Virus record (IMG/VR): IMGVR_UViG_3300020183_000206
Coordinates: 1-38,744 of that record
Origin: a virus
Strand: one strand, 5' to 3'
DNA length: 38,744 nt
Shown here: one piece after another, positions 24,301-32,878 of the stretch
How positions within the stretch are numbered: the first letter of the stretch is position 1
How the letters are laid out: the number at the start of each line of letters is the position of its first letter
Position numbers and translations under genes: made by a program
The notes under the pieces: generated by a model
What the model was told of the DNA's origin: nothing
The model's database searches: none
Seen by the model: the letters and a program-made list of their open reading frames with translations, nothing else

Positions 24301-27300
24301 TGATACTGGAGAATTTACAACTGCAACAAGTTATTCTGAAAACAACTTCAAATACAATATTCCAGAATATGATAATACAAGGCTAACAGATTTTATTGAT
24401 ATACGACCAAGAGTTCCCGTATATACACTATCCCCATATTCTCCATTTGAATTTGCTTCTAGAAACTTCACATCTCCTGGACAATATTCACAGTATACAT
24501 TAGCTCCTGGAGAAAATATTATCGCATCATTCTCATATTATTTGCCAAGAGTTGATAGAATTATTTTAAATCCAGATGGGGATTTTGAAATTATTAAAGG
24601 TGTTCCGAGTGATGAACCAGAGCCACCATTAAATAAAGTCGGCGCTTTAGATGTTGCTATTGTTGGACTACCAGGTTATTTGCATAACGTAGTAAATGCA
24701 AATATTGAAATGATTAAGCATAAGAGATATCGAATGCAAGATATCGCTTTACTTGAAGATAGGATTCAAAAAATAGAAGAATTCACAACTCTTTCTGCCC
24801 TTGAAAGTAGAATGGCATCAATGACAGTTAAAGATGCTGCTACCGGATTGGATCAATTTAAGTGTGGAATTTTTGCTGATGGATTTGAAAATATGAATTC
24901 GATTGATGAATCGAGCAAAATATCACACGATTCTGCCACGAGTACAATAAGACCTCCACAATTTACTACAAAAATTGATTTGCAACTTGGTTCAGAATTA
25001 ATTTCTGGATTTGCAGATACTTTTACTCCAAATGCAGATGCACAATATGTAACAAAAGTTGGTCCAGGAATGAAAAAAACTGGAAATATTATTACTCTTG
25101 ACTACGAAGAAGTTATATACAAAGAGCAACTGTTAGCATCAAGAACTGAAAATGTAACCGCATTTTTAATATCATTTTGGCAGGGTATTCTCAAATTACA
25201 ACCGACTGTTGATAAATCTGATGCCCCAATTATTAATGCAACGAAAGCAGTAACTGTTACTAACCCAGTTAAAACTCTACCAAAACCCGCAGATATTGAA
25301 GAAACAATTAGCACTGTTAAAGAGTATACACAAGATAAAGTTGTTTATGTTGATGATCCAGTAACTGTTAAGGCAGAATCCCCAGCCAATTATTTGCAAA
25401 ATATAGTTGGCGATTACAATAATAAAAAGAAGACTGCTTTTGCAAGTTATGGTAAGAAAGAAGTAAAGAATAAAAAAACAGGAAACTCAAAATTTGTCAA
25501 AAATGGTTCTTATATAACAGGATCTCAAAAAAATGGAAAAATTAAATTAACTATAAAAGATTTAAACAAATATGGAGCAGATAAAGCCAAAAAAGATCTT
25601 TCAAAATATTTGCCGCAGGATAAGGTAGAAGAATTTGTTGGATCTCTTCAAAAGAAAAAGAAACAAACTGGAACATTTTATTTCACTCCCGGTGAAGTTG
25701 AAAAATCTTATGATCAAACCGTTAAAGTAACTCAATCTGCCGGTGAACCCATTATGGGCACGGAAATTTTAAGCATTCAAGAATTTCCAGAAAAACTTGG
25801 GCAAGAAACGACAAGTACAACTGACGATGTAACTACACAAGATAATTACAAATACTTGGTAAGTAGAAACGTTGAATTTAATGCTACTGGAATGAAACCA
25901 GTAACACAACATTATCCTTTTCTTGCTACAGTTGAAATGAGTAAGTATATTATTCCAAAATTACTTGAAGTAACAATGACAGGAAATACGGCTTTCCAAG
26001 TTGGAGAAACTGTTGAGTCTGACGTATTTGGTAACGTTAACGTAAATATTAAATTTAGATTATGTACTCCGGGGCACAAGAGTGGTCCATACAATGACCC
26101 CACAGAGTTTTATAAACTGATTCCATATACGCAACAACCTCCAGAAACAACATATTCCACATCTTCAACTGTTTTATACGTCGATACTTTTTCATTACAG
26201 GATCAAAAAAATACACCGGAATTTAAAGGGTATGTTGCAAAAGGAATGACATTGACCGGAAAAACATCCGGTGCTAAAGCAACTATTACAGATGTTAGAT
26301 TAATTTCGGATAGTGTTGGAACTGTACAAGGTTGTATATTTATCCCCAATCCAGAAAAACCAGAAAATCCAGCATTCTCTGCAGGTGAAAATAAATTTAC
26401 TTTAAGTGATGTTCCATTACTAAGCATTCCTCCCGGTACATTAAATGCTGGCGGAACGTTTTTAAATCAAAGTACAGCAGATGCTACTTATACTGGCGCT
26501 GCGATTCAGAAAACAATTACTAAAGTTACGACAACAACAATTACGCCAACAATTACTCCATCATTCAAAAAGACTATTTTCCAACCAACCAAAACAAATG
26601 TTAATATAACAACCGTACAAAAGCAACTTTTAGAAAAATATACCCAAACTTATCAATTTCAACTCAAAGGACAACTTCCAAAAATAGGTTTGACTTCATC
26701 GGACAACATTAAAAAATGTCCATATGACCCACTTGCACAAACATTCTTTGTTTCTGAGAAAAATGGAATATTCTTAACTTCAGTCGATGTATTTTTCCAA
26801 ACAAAACCGGAATTTACAACTCAAACCGCAGATACCGTTACATTACAAATTCGTACAGTTGAAATTGGAACACCAACAAGTACAACATTACCTTATTCTG
26901 AGGTAACTCTTTCCCCAGATCAAATTAATATATCTGGTAATGGAACAATTCCAACTAAATTTACCTTTGCATCTCCAGTATATCTTGAGGGACCCAAAGA
27001 AAAAGTTGTGGCTGGTGCTGAGAAGGGAAGCGAATCTTATGCAGAATATTCTATTGTACTTCTTTCAAACAGTAAGGAATATACTTGTTTTATCGCAAGA
27101 CTTGGTGAAAATGATTTATTAACCGGCACAAAAATTTCTGTTAAGGCTGGTGATGAAAACATGCTAGGAAGTTTGTTTAAATCGCAGAATGGATACACTT
27201 GGACGCCTTCACAATTTGATGATCTTAAGTTTGTTCTTCATAAAGCACAATTTGTATCGGAAGGAACATGTACTTTCTTTAATCCAGAATTGAGTGTTGG

Positions 27301-29254
27301 TAGCAAAACCAAACCAATTCTACCAGCAAACTCATTGATTCCATTATCTAAGAGAATTACTGTTGGACTTGGATCAACTGGTTATAATACAACGACAACT
27401 GTTCCTGGAGTTTCTTTAGTTCAAGGAAATGCTACAGGTGTTCTTGCTGGAATTGCTGGATCAATAACAGTTGGCACTGGAGTTACTGTAAATAATGTTG
27501 GATTTGGTTATACCAACGGAACATTTACTAATATAAATTTAACAACTGAAACTGGTGTTGGGCAAGGGGCACAAGCAACAGTTATTGTTTCTGCAAACAA
27601 AATAAGTACTGTCACTATTACTAGTGGAGGTACTGGATATGCAGTTGGAGATTCTCTACTAATACCTGATATCGGACAAAATGTTGGATTTGGTGGTCAA
27701 GTAACAGTTACTTCTATAGCATCAAATAATACATTTATTATTAATGATGTCCAAGGACAATTTGCCGTAGGTGTTACCACATTAGCATATCTGGATTCAT
27801 CAGGAACAGCTGTTCCTATTGGACCTGGAGTTACAGTTTCTTCAATTACAGAAGACACATTTTATGATGGTCTGCATATGAAGATTATTCAACAAAATCA
27901 TGGAATGCATTCACCCTCAAACTTCGTTGAAATTAAGGGTATGCGTCCTTTGGATAGTGATCTCAATAGTCCTCTTACGGCCGAATTAGTATCTACAGAG
28001 ACAACAACGATAGATCTTGTTTCTGCTGCAGGATTTGGAACATTTGAAGGTCTTGCCGTAAATGCATCAAATCCTGGACATGTAATAATCGGCAATGAAG
28101 TTATTCGATACACAACTGTTGCTGGAAATTCATTAACAGGACTTACAAGAGCTATTGATGGAACTCAAGCAAATACTTATCCAATAGGCACTCCAGTCTA
28201 TAGATATGAATTTAATGGAGTTTCATTGAGAAGACTAAACAAAACACACAGTTTTGGTGAAGTTGATACCACAAATCATCCAATTGATCTTAATAGTTAT
28301 TACATTAAAATTGATCAGGATGGAGTTGATTTTGACAATGTTGGTATCGGATCTGATAGAACAAATAACTTATATTTTGCTAAGACTGGACAAACAGGAT
28401 CTGGTGGAGTAGAAGTTTCAAATAATATACAATTTGAAAGTATTAAACCAAATATAAATGGATTTGTAGTACCCAAAACTAATTTATCGGCAAAAATTAG
28501 AACCTTTAGTGCCACCAGTATTGGTGGAAATGAAGTTTCTTTTGAAGATCAAGGATTTGAAGATTTTAGTTTAAGTGAAACTACTTACTTTGAAACTCCA
28601 AGAATAATTGCATCAACTGCAAATGCAAATAGATACTTAACAACTGTTCCAGGAAATAGATCATTAGCGATACAAATCTTATTATCATCTAGTGATCCTG
28701 ATGTGTCTCCATTTATGGACACTGAAAATATTACATTCGTTCAATTGGCATCCAATTTAATTAATAATCCAATTGGATTTAATACTCCCATAAATTATGC
28801 TTTAGATGAAAGTGTAAGAAGTTTGACCAAAGATAAACACTCAACTGTTTTGGTAACAAAACCTGTAAAAATGAAACTTCCCGCAAATGCACTTTCTGTA
28901 ACACTAACAGCAAGTAAATCTACAAAGAGTGATTTTAGGGTCTTGTATAGATTGTTTAGAGTTGATGCCCCAGAACTTTCTCAAAACTTTGAATTGTTCC
29001 CTGGATACTCAAATGTAACTATAGATGGTATTGGCAACAAAGTTGTTCTTGATCCATCTTTAAATGATGGAACTCCAGATGCAAAATCAATAAGTTCTGA
29101 CGATTTGGCAGCAAAATCATACAGTTATAGTGTAGAAAATCTTCCAGATTTTGATGCATTTTCAATTAAAGTTGTTATGGCTTCTACAAATCAAGCCTCT
29201 CCACCTATACTTGGATCTCTAAGTGCTCTTGCTACTGCTAAACCTAAGGTATAA
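21380..29254 (+). CDS. DUF4815-type giant virion structural protein
   Basis: 2624 aa. The N-terminus (FNVSPYFDDFDENKSYHKVL, then FKPGTPLQARELTTLQSILQ) is the DUF4815 signature. A KHKRYRMQDIALLEDRIQKI coiled segment lies at about 1112-1131. A Lys-rich insert spans about 1340-1440. RNVEFNATGMKPVTQHYPFL (about 1495) and YDPLAQTFFVSEKNGIFLTS (about 1780) are recurring cyanophage structural blocks. Two GSGY repeats (about 2039, 2081) and an ITV..E.I.Y module (about 2199-2278) follow. It fills the T4 gp9/gp10 position, so it is probably a peripheral baseplate or fibre-attachment protein. The role is inferred; the DUF assignment is from memory of the motif. It starts 7 nt after the gp8 stop. Confidence 0.8.
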   Translation: MPQQTNFNVSPYFDDFDENKSYHKVLFKPGTPLQARELTTLQSILQNQIEKFGSHVFKEGSPVLDGQLGNDIVFPAIQVESQYNGLPISLYFDNLIDKKIKGQTSGVVAIVRYTLSNIQSERGVHTLYLQYISNGVGDFNSQNFFDGETLLAEETITYGNGFTIPQGQGICNAIATNASTAGSSISIKEGIFFVRGIFAKAQEQRIILDQYGITPTFKVGFTVIERIVTADEDESLYDNAQGFSNYAAPGSDRFQLELKLDKRSINESNLENFITLYSIFDGIPQFKVTKTQYNVIRDELARRTSDQSGDFYVKPFAIIARDTLNDRLVNTTGIYYDNQITVDGNTPSDDLMTFEISSGKAYVDGYEIESVNQQYLDVEKPRTTQTLENQSISFNAGTQFLINNIHGIPSVGVGTTAFVSLMDSRLGSDKGVAAGTTIGYARIYDFIPSTGYVDDSSQLNLRLFDIQTFTKLTLTNNITQSTPAYIQGKKSGAAAYLKDGVTGIQTLTLYNVYGQFIPNEPIIINGIDNGRLIKSIVDYDISNVKSIHSTKVGVSTFNADMILGNQINIAPSGTTFKITAESAGVSTVSAGLGTNFVNVISNGDIIRYGNPDQGQLAIYNKVSNVSTGGTNFTLSAVPSVTNVCVGSLPTSEILVTDLKLIRGSIGSPDSALITELSRNNVKTFNISNTSISQRRIFQNQSFAANSITLTVTEDDIIFEAFDEDRFIISYSDGLIEPLNPSQYSLDVTGKILTFNGLLKTSGTADVIVTVKNTKPNSKIKNFNSVGSLIVNRSKYASSGIGTTTLNDGLTYSQIYGLRVQDEEISLNVPDVVRVVGVFESKTTDDPQLPKIKLSGFTGPTINNQDFIVGEHILGSTSGAIALVVNRVDTDSLEYVYLNSSTFAVGETITGKESGTNATILLITISDQNVSNKFGFDDGQRDSFYDYSRLVRNQNAEEPKGKLKIVYQYYTIDALDTGEFTTATSYSENNFKYNIPEYDNTRLTDFIDIRPRVPVYTLSPYSPFEFASRNFTSPGQYSQYTLAPGENIIASFSYYLPRVDRIILNPDGDFEIIKGVPSDEPEPPLNKVGALDVAIVGLPGYLHNVVNANIEMIKHKRYRMQDIALLEDRIQKIEEFTTLSALESRMASMTVKDAATGLDQFKCGIFADGFENMNSIDESSKISHDSATSTIRPPQFTTKIDLQLGSELISGFADTFTPNADAQYVTKVGPGMKKTGNIITLDYEEVIYKEQLLASRTENVTAFLISFWQGILKLQPTVDKSDAPIINATKAVTVTNPVKTLPKPADIEETISTVKEYTQDKVVYVDDPVTVKAESPANYLQNIVGDYNNKKKTAFASYGKKEVKNKKTGNSKFVKNGSYITGSQKNGKIKLTIKDLNKYGADKAKKDLSKYLPQDKVEEFVGSLQKKKKQTGTFYFTPGEVEKSYDQTVKVTQSAGEPIMGTEILSIQEFPEKLGQETTSTTDDVTTQDNYKYLVSRNVEFNATGMKPVTQHYPFLATVEMSKYIIPKLLEVTMTGNTAFQVGETVESDVFGNVNVNIKFRLCTPGHKSGPYNDPTEFYKLIPYTQQPPETTYSTSSTVLYVDTFSLQDQKNTPEFKGYVAKGMTLTGKTSGAKATITDVRLISDSVGTVQGCIFIPNPEKPENPAFSAGENKFTLSDVPLLSIPPGTLNAGGTFLNQSTADATYTGAAIQKTITKVTTTTITPTITPSFKKTIFQPTKTNVNITTVQKQLLEKYTQTYQFQLKGQLPKIGLTSSDNIKKCPYDPLAQTFFVSEKNGIFLTSVDVFFQTKPEFTTQTADTVTLQIRTVEIGTPTSTTLPYSEVTLSPDQINISGNGTIPTKFTFASPVYLEGPKEKVVAGAEKGSESYAEYSIVLLSNSKEYTCFIARLGENDLLTGTKISVKAGDENMLGSLFKSQNGYTWTPSQFDDLKFVLHKAQFVSEGTCTFFNPELSVGSKTKPILPANSLIPLSKRITVGLGSTGYNTTTTVPGVSLVQGNATGVLAGIAGSITVGTGVTVNNVGFGYTNGTFTNINLTTETGVGQGAQATVIVSANKISTVTITSGGTGYAVGDSLLIPDIGQNVGFGGQVTVTSIASNNTFIINDVQGQFAVGVTTLAYLDSSGTAVPIGPGVTVSSITEDTFYDGLHMKIIQQNHGMHSPSNFVEIKGMRPLDSDLNSPLTAELVSTETTTIDLVSAAGFGTFEGLAVNASNPGHVIIGNEVIRYTTVAGNSLTGLTRAIDGTQANTYPIGTPVYRYEFNGVSLRRLNKTHSFGEVDTTNHPIDLNSYYIKIDQDGVDFDNVGIGSDRTNNLYFAKTGQTGSGGVEVSNNIQFESIKPNINGFVVPKTNLSAKIRTFSATSIGGNEVSFEDQGFEDFSLSETTYFETPRIIASTANANRYLTTVPGNRSLAIQILLSSSDPDVSPFMDTENITFVQLASNLINNPIGFNTPINYALDESVRSLTKDKHSTVLVTKPVKMKLPANALSVTLTASKSTKSDFRVLYRLFRVDAPELSQNFELFPGYSNVTIDGIGNKVVLDPSLNDGTPDAKSISSDDLAAKSYSYSVENLPDFDAFSIKVVMASTNQASPPILGSLSALATAKPKV

Positions 29255-29257
29255 ACT

Positions 29258-29482
29258 ATGACTTACATTAAAGTAAAAGATAAAGATGACTTGGTGAGAG
29301 ATACAACCTCAAATGGAATTGTCAATATTGATGAAAGTGGTTATAACTCATACATGGACAATTACAAAAGAATTTATAATCAAAACAGTAAAATTAAAAA
29401 TTTAGAAAATGATGTGAATGAAATTAAAAGCAATCTGAATGAAATTAAAGATTTATTAAGGAGTTTTATCAATGGATCCTGA
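29258..29482 (+). CDS. Small coiled-coil protein, 74 aa
   Basis: Starts MTYIKVKDKDDLVRDTTSNG. A short beta-like head (about 1-30) precedes a helical tail with heptad-spaced hydrophobics and the repeat NEIKSNLNEIKDLLRS, which predicts a coiled coil and oligomerisation. It starts 3 nt after the giant DUF4815 gene and its 3' end overlaps the next gene by 11 nt, placing it within the baseplate-neck operon. Such mini proteins are frequent here in cyanophages. It may be a small virion or assembly factor; the function is unproven. Confidence 0.8.
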   Translation: MTYIKVKDKDDLVRDTTSNGIVNIDESGYNSYMDNYKRIYNQNSKIKNLENDVNEIKSNLNEIKDLLRSFINGS

Positions 29483-29636
29483 GTCTATCACTTTAAACAA
29501 TATGAGTAAAATGTTTGAATATGAAAAATTTTCACGAGACATAGATAATATAAATGATATTGAAGTTATTAAAAAAATTACAAAATGTTACATTAAATTA
29601 TATCTAAAACAACAAGAAGTATTGGTTAATCTCTAA
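29472..29636 (+). CDS. Small helical protein, 54 aa
   Basis: ATG at 29472 overlaps the end of the previous gene, and its stop TAA (29634-29636) overlaps the gp13 ATG as TAATG. The sequence starts MDPESITLNNMSKMFEYEKF and ends KCYIKLYLKQQEVLVNL. It is almost entirely helical. From memory, cyanophages carry a very similar peptide (DPESI.LNN...MFEYEK.SR.ID and CY.KLYLKQQEVL) directly before gp13, supporting a real, conserved gene. A role in neck or tail assembly is only suggested by position. Confidence 0.82.
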   Translation: MDPESITLNNMSKMFEYEKFSRDIDNINDIEVIKKITKCYIKLYLKQQEVLVNL

Positions 29637-30472
29637 TGGCACAACCATCTACTAGGCAAGAATTAATTGATTATTGTAAAAGAAAACTGGGACATCCAGT
29701 TTTGGAAATTAACGTTGCAGACGAACAAATTGAAGATCTTGTAGATGATGCAGTTCAATTTTTTCAAGAAAGACACTTTGATGGTGTTTATCAAACATAT
29801 TTAAAATATAAAATCACCCAAGATGATATTGATAGGGGCAGAGCTGTTACTGGAGGTGTTGGAATTACCACCACAACAGTAAATGAAACTGTAGGTTTAA
29901 CTACATCATTTTCATATAATGAAACCGGAAATTATTTACCAGTTCCACCGTCAGTTATTGGTGTAAATAAGATTTTTCACTTTGATGGTGTAAATAGCAT
30001 CACCAATAACATGTTTAGCGTAAAATATCAGTTATTTTTGAACGATGTTTATTATTGGGGTTCCACTGAACTTTTGACATATGCAATGGTAAAAACTTAC
30101 TTGGAGGATATTGAGTTTTTACTTACGACACAAAAACAAATTAGATTTAATAAGAGGCAAGATCGTTTATATATTGATATTGATTGGGCAAGTGTTACAA
30201 AAGATACCTATCTTGTTATTGATTGTTTTAGAACTCTTGATCCTAACGACTATTCAAGAGTTTGGAACGACTCCTTCTTAAAACCATACTTAACTGCATT
30301 GATTAAAAGACAATGGGGACAAAATTTAATTAAGTTCCAAGGAGTAAAACTTCCAGGTGGAGTGGAACTCAATGGCAGACAGTTTTATGAAGATGCACAA
30401 AGAGAAATAGATATTATTATGGAAAAGATGTCAAATACTTACGAATTACCTCCATTAGACATGATCGGATAA
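29636..30472 (+). CDS. 13: Neck / head-completion protein gp13
   Basis: 278 aa (T4 gp13 has 309). The N-terminal STRQELIDYCKRKLGHPVLE plus EINVADEQIEDLVDDAVQFF (about 23-42) is the family hallmark. A Thr-rich insert (GVGITTTTVNETVGLTTS) separates it from the aromatic core (VKYQLFLNDVYYWGSTELLT), and the C-terminus has FLKPYLTALIKRQWGQNLIK. In T4, gp13 with gp14 completes the portal vertex and forms the head-tail neck. It starts in an overlap with the preceding mini gene and is 1 nt from gp14. Confidence 0.94.
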   Translation: MAQPSTRQELIDYCKRKLGHPVLEINVADEQIEDLVDDAVQFFQERHFDGVYQTYLKYKITQDDIDRGRAVTGGVGITTTTVNETVGLTTSFSYNETGNYLPVPPSVIGVNKIFHFDGVNSITNNMFSVKYQLFLNDVYYWGSTELLTYAMVKTYLEDIEFLLTTQKQIRFNKRQDRLYIDIDWASVTKDTYLVIDCFRTLDPNDYSRVWNDSFLKPYLTALIKRQWGQNLIKFQGVKLPGGVELNGRQFYEDAQREIDIIMEKMSNTYELPPLDMIG

Positions 30473-30473
30473 C

Positions 30474-31853
30474 ATGCTCAATCCATTTTTCCTCCAAGGT
30501 TCAAAATCTGAGCAATCATTGGTTCAGGACTTGATCAATGAACAACTTCGTATGTATGGCGTGGAAGTTTACTATATTCCAAGACAATATTTGACTACTA
30601 ATACTGTCATAAAAGAAGTTATTGAATCTGAGTTTAACCACGCATATCCAATTGAAGCTTATGTTGAAACATACGATGGGTACGAGGGTCAAGGAACTCT
30701 TTTATCAAAATTTGGAGTTCAACCTTTGAATGATTTGACTCTCATAATTTCTAAAGAAAGATATGAAAATTATATTACTCCATTAATTAAAAACATTCCT
30801 GATATACAACTTTCAACAAGACCAAAAGAAGGGGACTTAATTTATTTTCCTCTTGGAGATAGATTATTTGAAATTAAATTTGTAGAGCACGAACAACCTT
30901 TTTATCAACTTCAAAAAACTTATGTCTATCAACTTAAGTGTGAACTCTTTAGATATGAGGATGAAGTTATTGATACTGACATAGAAGAAATTGATGATAA
31001 TATTGAAAAAGAAGGATATATTCAAACTTTCACAATGGTTGGTGCTGGAGTTACTGCTACAGCAATTACCGGAATTGTAAATGGCGGTATTAGATACGTT
31101 ACAGTAACAAAAAGGGGGAATGGATATACTTCTACACCAACAGTAGCAATTTCTTCAGCACCTTCTGGAGGACTAACTGCAGTTGGAATTGCTACAATGA
31201 TTGAAGGTATTATTGATTGTAACGGAACAACTTCTAAAAAAGTTCAAGGAGTGGAAGTTGTAAATCCGGGATATGGATATACAATTTCTCCAGGAATTTC
31301 CTTTATTGGTGGAGGAGGATCTGGTGTAGCAGCAACAACTGCAATTGGAGATGGAGTTATTGGCATTATTACGGTCACAAATAGTGGATCTGGTTATGCA
31401 ACTGCACCATCTATTACATTTTCATCTCCACCTGGAGTTGGAACAACGGCTATTGGAAGAGCAATTATCAGTCCATCTGGATCAATAACTCAAATTAGAA
31501 TTATAAATGCAGGTCTTGGATATACTGTTGCGCCAACAATTACGATTGATTCTCCTTACATGGTTGGAATTGGAACTTACGCTTATAATGAAAATGTTAC
31601 GGGAAGTGTAAGTGGAGCAACAGCAAAAGTTAGATCTTGGAATGTCACAACAGGTGAATTAAAACTTTCTCATATTCATGGAGTATTTGCAAATAATGAA
31701 AATATTGTTGGTTCAGGATCTTCAGCAACATATAGAATTAGAATGATTGATACTTACAATCAGGATGATAAATTTGCACAAAATGAATCAATTGAAGACG
31801 AAGCAAGTTTAATTTTAGACTTTAGCGAAAGCAATCCATTTGGAAACCCATAA
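30474..31853 (+). CDS. 14: Neck protein gp14 with inserted GSGY repeats
   Basis: 459 aa against 256 in T4. Residues 1-185 carry the gp14 core: RMYGVEVYYIPRQYL, ETYDGYEGQGTLLSKFGVQP (T4 'NSFEGYEGQNSFFSNFGMQV') and PKEGDLIYFPLGDRLFEIKF. Residues about 195-365 are four GSGY-type repeats (KRGNGYTSTPTV 212, NPGYGYTISPG 263, NSGSGYATAPSI 302, NAGLGYTVAPTI 344), absent from T4. A short module and an acidic ending (DEASLILDFSESNPFGNP) complete it. Gp14 joins head to tail; the inserted repeats likely project from the neck, where they could decorate or contact fibres. Confidence 0.93.
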   Translation: MLNPFFLQGSKSEQSLVQDLINEQLRMYGVEVYYIPRQYLTTNTVIKEVIESEFNHAYPIEAYVETYDGYEGQGTLLSKFGVQPLNDLTLIISKERYENYITPLIKNIPDIQLSTRPKEGDLIYFPLGDRLFEIKFVEHEQPFYQLQKTYVYQLKCELFRYEDEVIDTDIEEIDDNIEKEGYIQTFTMVGAGVTATAITGIVNGGIRYVTVTKRGNGYTSTPTVAISSAPSGGLTAVGIATMIEGIIDCNGTTSKKVQGVEVVNPGYGYTISPGISFIGGGGSGVAATTAIGDGVIGIITVTNSGSGYATAPSITFSSPPGVGTTAIGRAIISPSGSITQIRIINAGLGYTVAPTITIDSPYMVGIGTYAYNENVTGSVSGATAKVRSWNVTTGELKLSHIHGVFANNENIVGSGSSATYRIRMIDTYNQDDKFAQNESIEDEASLILDFSESNPFGNP

Positions 31854-31856
31854 ATA
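31849..31856 (+). promoter_or_regulatory. Late promoter before gp15
   Basis: CATAAATA overlaps the gp14 stop codon and lies 35 nt before the gp15 ATG. Confidence 0.65.
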
Positions 31857-31891
31857 GTCAATTAAAAGGTTCAGTTATAAGGCTTTAAAAT

Positions 31892-32878
31892 ATGTTTGAA
31901 TATTTTTATAACGAAATTCTAAGAAAAACAATTGTTGGATTTGGATCATTATTCAATGAGATTGAAATCAAACATAGTCATGATGCTGGTACAGAAAGTT
32001 TAATTAAAGTTCCCTTAGCTTATGGACCAACTCAAAAGTTCTTGGCGCGATTAGAGCAAGTTCCAAATCTCAATAAACCAGTTCAAATTACATTACCCAG
32101 AATGTCATTTGAATTTACTGGACTGAATTACGACCCTTCAAGAAAAGTTACAACAACTCAAACATTTTTAGCAGGATTAAATTCTGATGGCAAACAAATA
32201 AGAAAAGTTTATATGCCGGTTCCTTATAATATGCAATTTGAACTAGCAATTTTTACAAAATTAAATGATGATATGCTTCAGATCATTGAACAAATTTTAC
32301 CATATTTTCAACCAAATTATACATTGTCAATTGATTTAGTAGAAAGTATTGGAGAAAAAAGAGATGTTCCGATTATTCTTGAAGGAATATCGATGCAAGA
32401 TGATTATGAGGGAAGTTATGATACAAGAAGAGCTTTAATTTATACCTTAAGATTCACTGCAAAAACATATCTTTTTGGTCCAATTGCAGATGTTTCAAAA
32501 GATATTATCAAAAAAGTTTCAATTGGATTTGTTGCAGGTGGAGAAGGTGGAAGAGATATTACGTATTCTGTTGAACCAAGGGCAACAAAAAATTATTCTG
32601 GAGATGTTGCTGCCAACTTAACTGCCGATATTACTGCCACTACAAAGAATATAACCGTTAATGATGCGTCGTCTATTCCAGCAAAATCTTACATTGTCTT
32701 AAATTCGGAAGAAATGTATGTCGAGAGTAAATCTGGAAATACATTGACTGTTACAAGAGGTGCAGACAATACAATTGCAACTCCTCATGTAGCTGGCACT
32801 AATGTTGGTCTGATAACCGCAGCCGATAATGCTCTTATTGTTGCTGGAGATGATTTTGGATTTGATGGTAACTTATGA
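31892..32878 (+). CDS. 15: Tail terminator / sheath stabiliser gp15 with extra C-terminal module
   Basis: 328 aa against 272 in T4 gp15. MFEYFYNEILRKTIVGFGSL matches T4 'MFGYFYNSSFRRYATLMGDL', and DDMLQIIEQILPYFQPNYTL (about 128-147) is nearly identical to T4 'DDMFQIVEQILPYFQPHFNT'. Gp15 forms the hexamer capping the completed tail tube and sheath before head joining. Residues about 242-305 form an extra module (ADITATTKNITVNDASSIPA, then YIVLNSEEMYVES...LTVTRG) like that in the giant proteins. The stop overlaps the gp16 start (ATGA). Confidence 0.94.
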   Translation: MFEYFYNEILRKTIVGFGSLFNEIEIKHSHDAGTESLIKVPLAYGPTQKFLARLEQVPNLNKPVQITLPRMSFEFTGLNYDPSRKVTTTQTFLAGLNSDGKQIRKVYMPVPYNMQFELAIFTKLNDDMLQIIEQILPYFQPNYTLSIDLVESIGEKRDVPIILEGISMQDDYEGSYDTRRALIYTLRFTAKTYLFGPIADVSKDIIKKVSIGFVAGGEGGRDITYSVEPRATKNYSGDVAANLTADITATTKNITVNDASSIPAKSYIVLNSEEMYVESKSGNTLTVTRGADNTIATPHVAGTNVGLITAADNALIVAGDDFGFDGNL

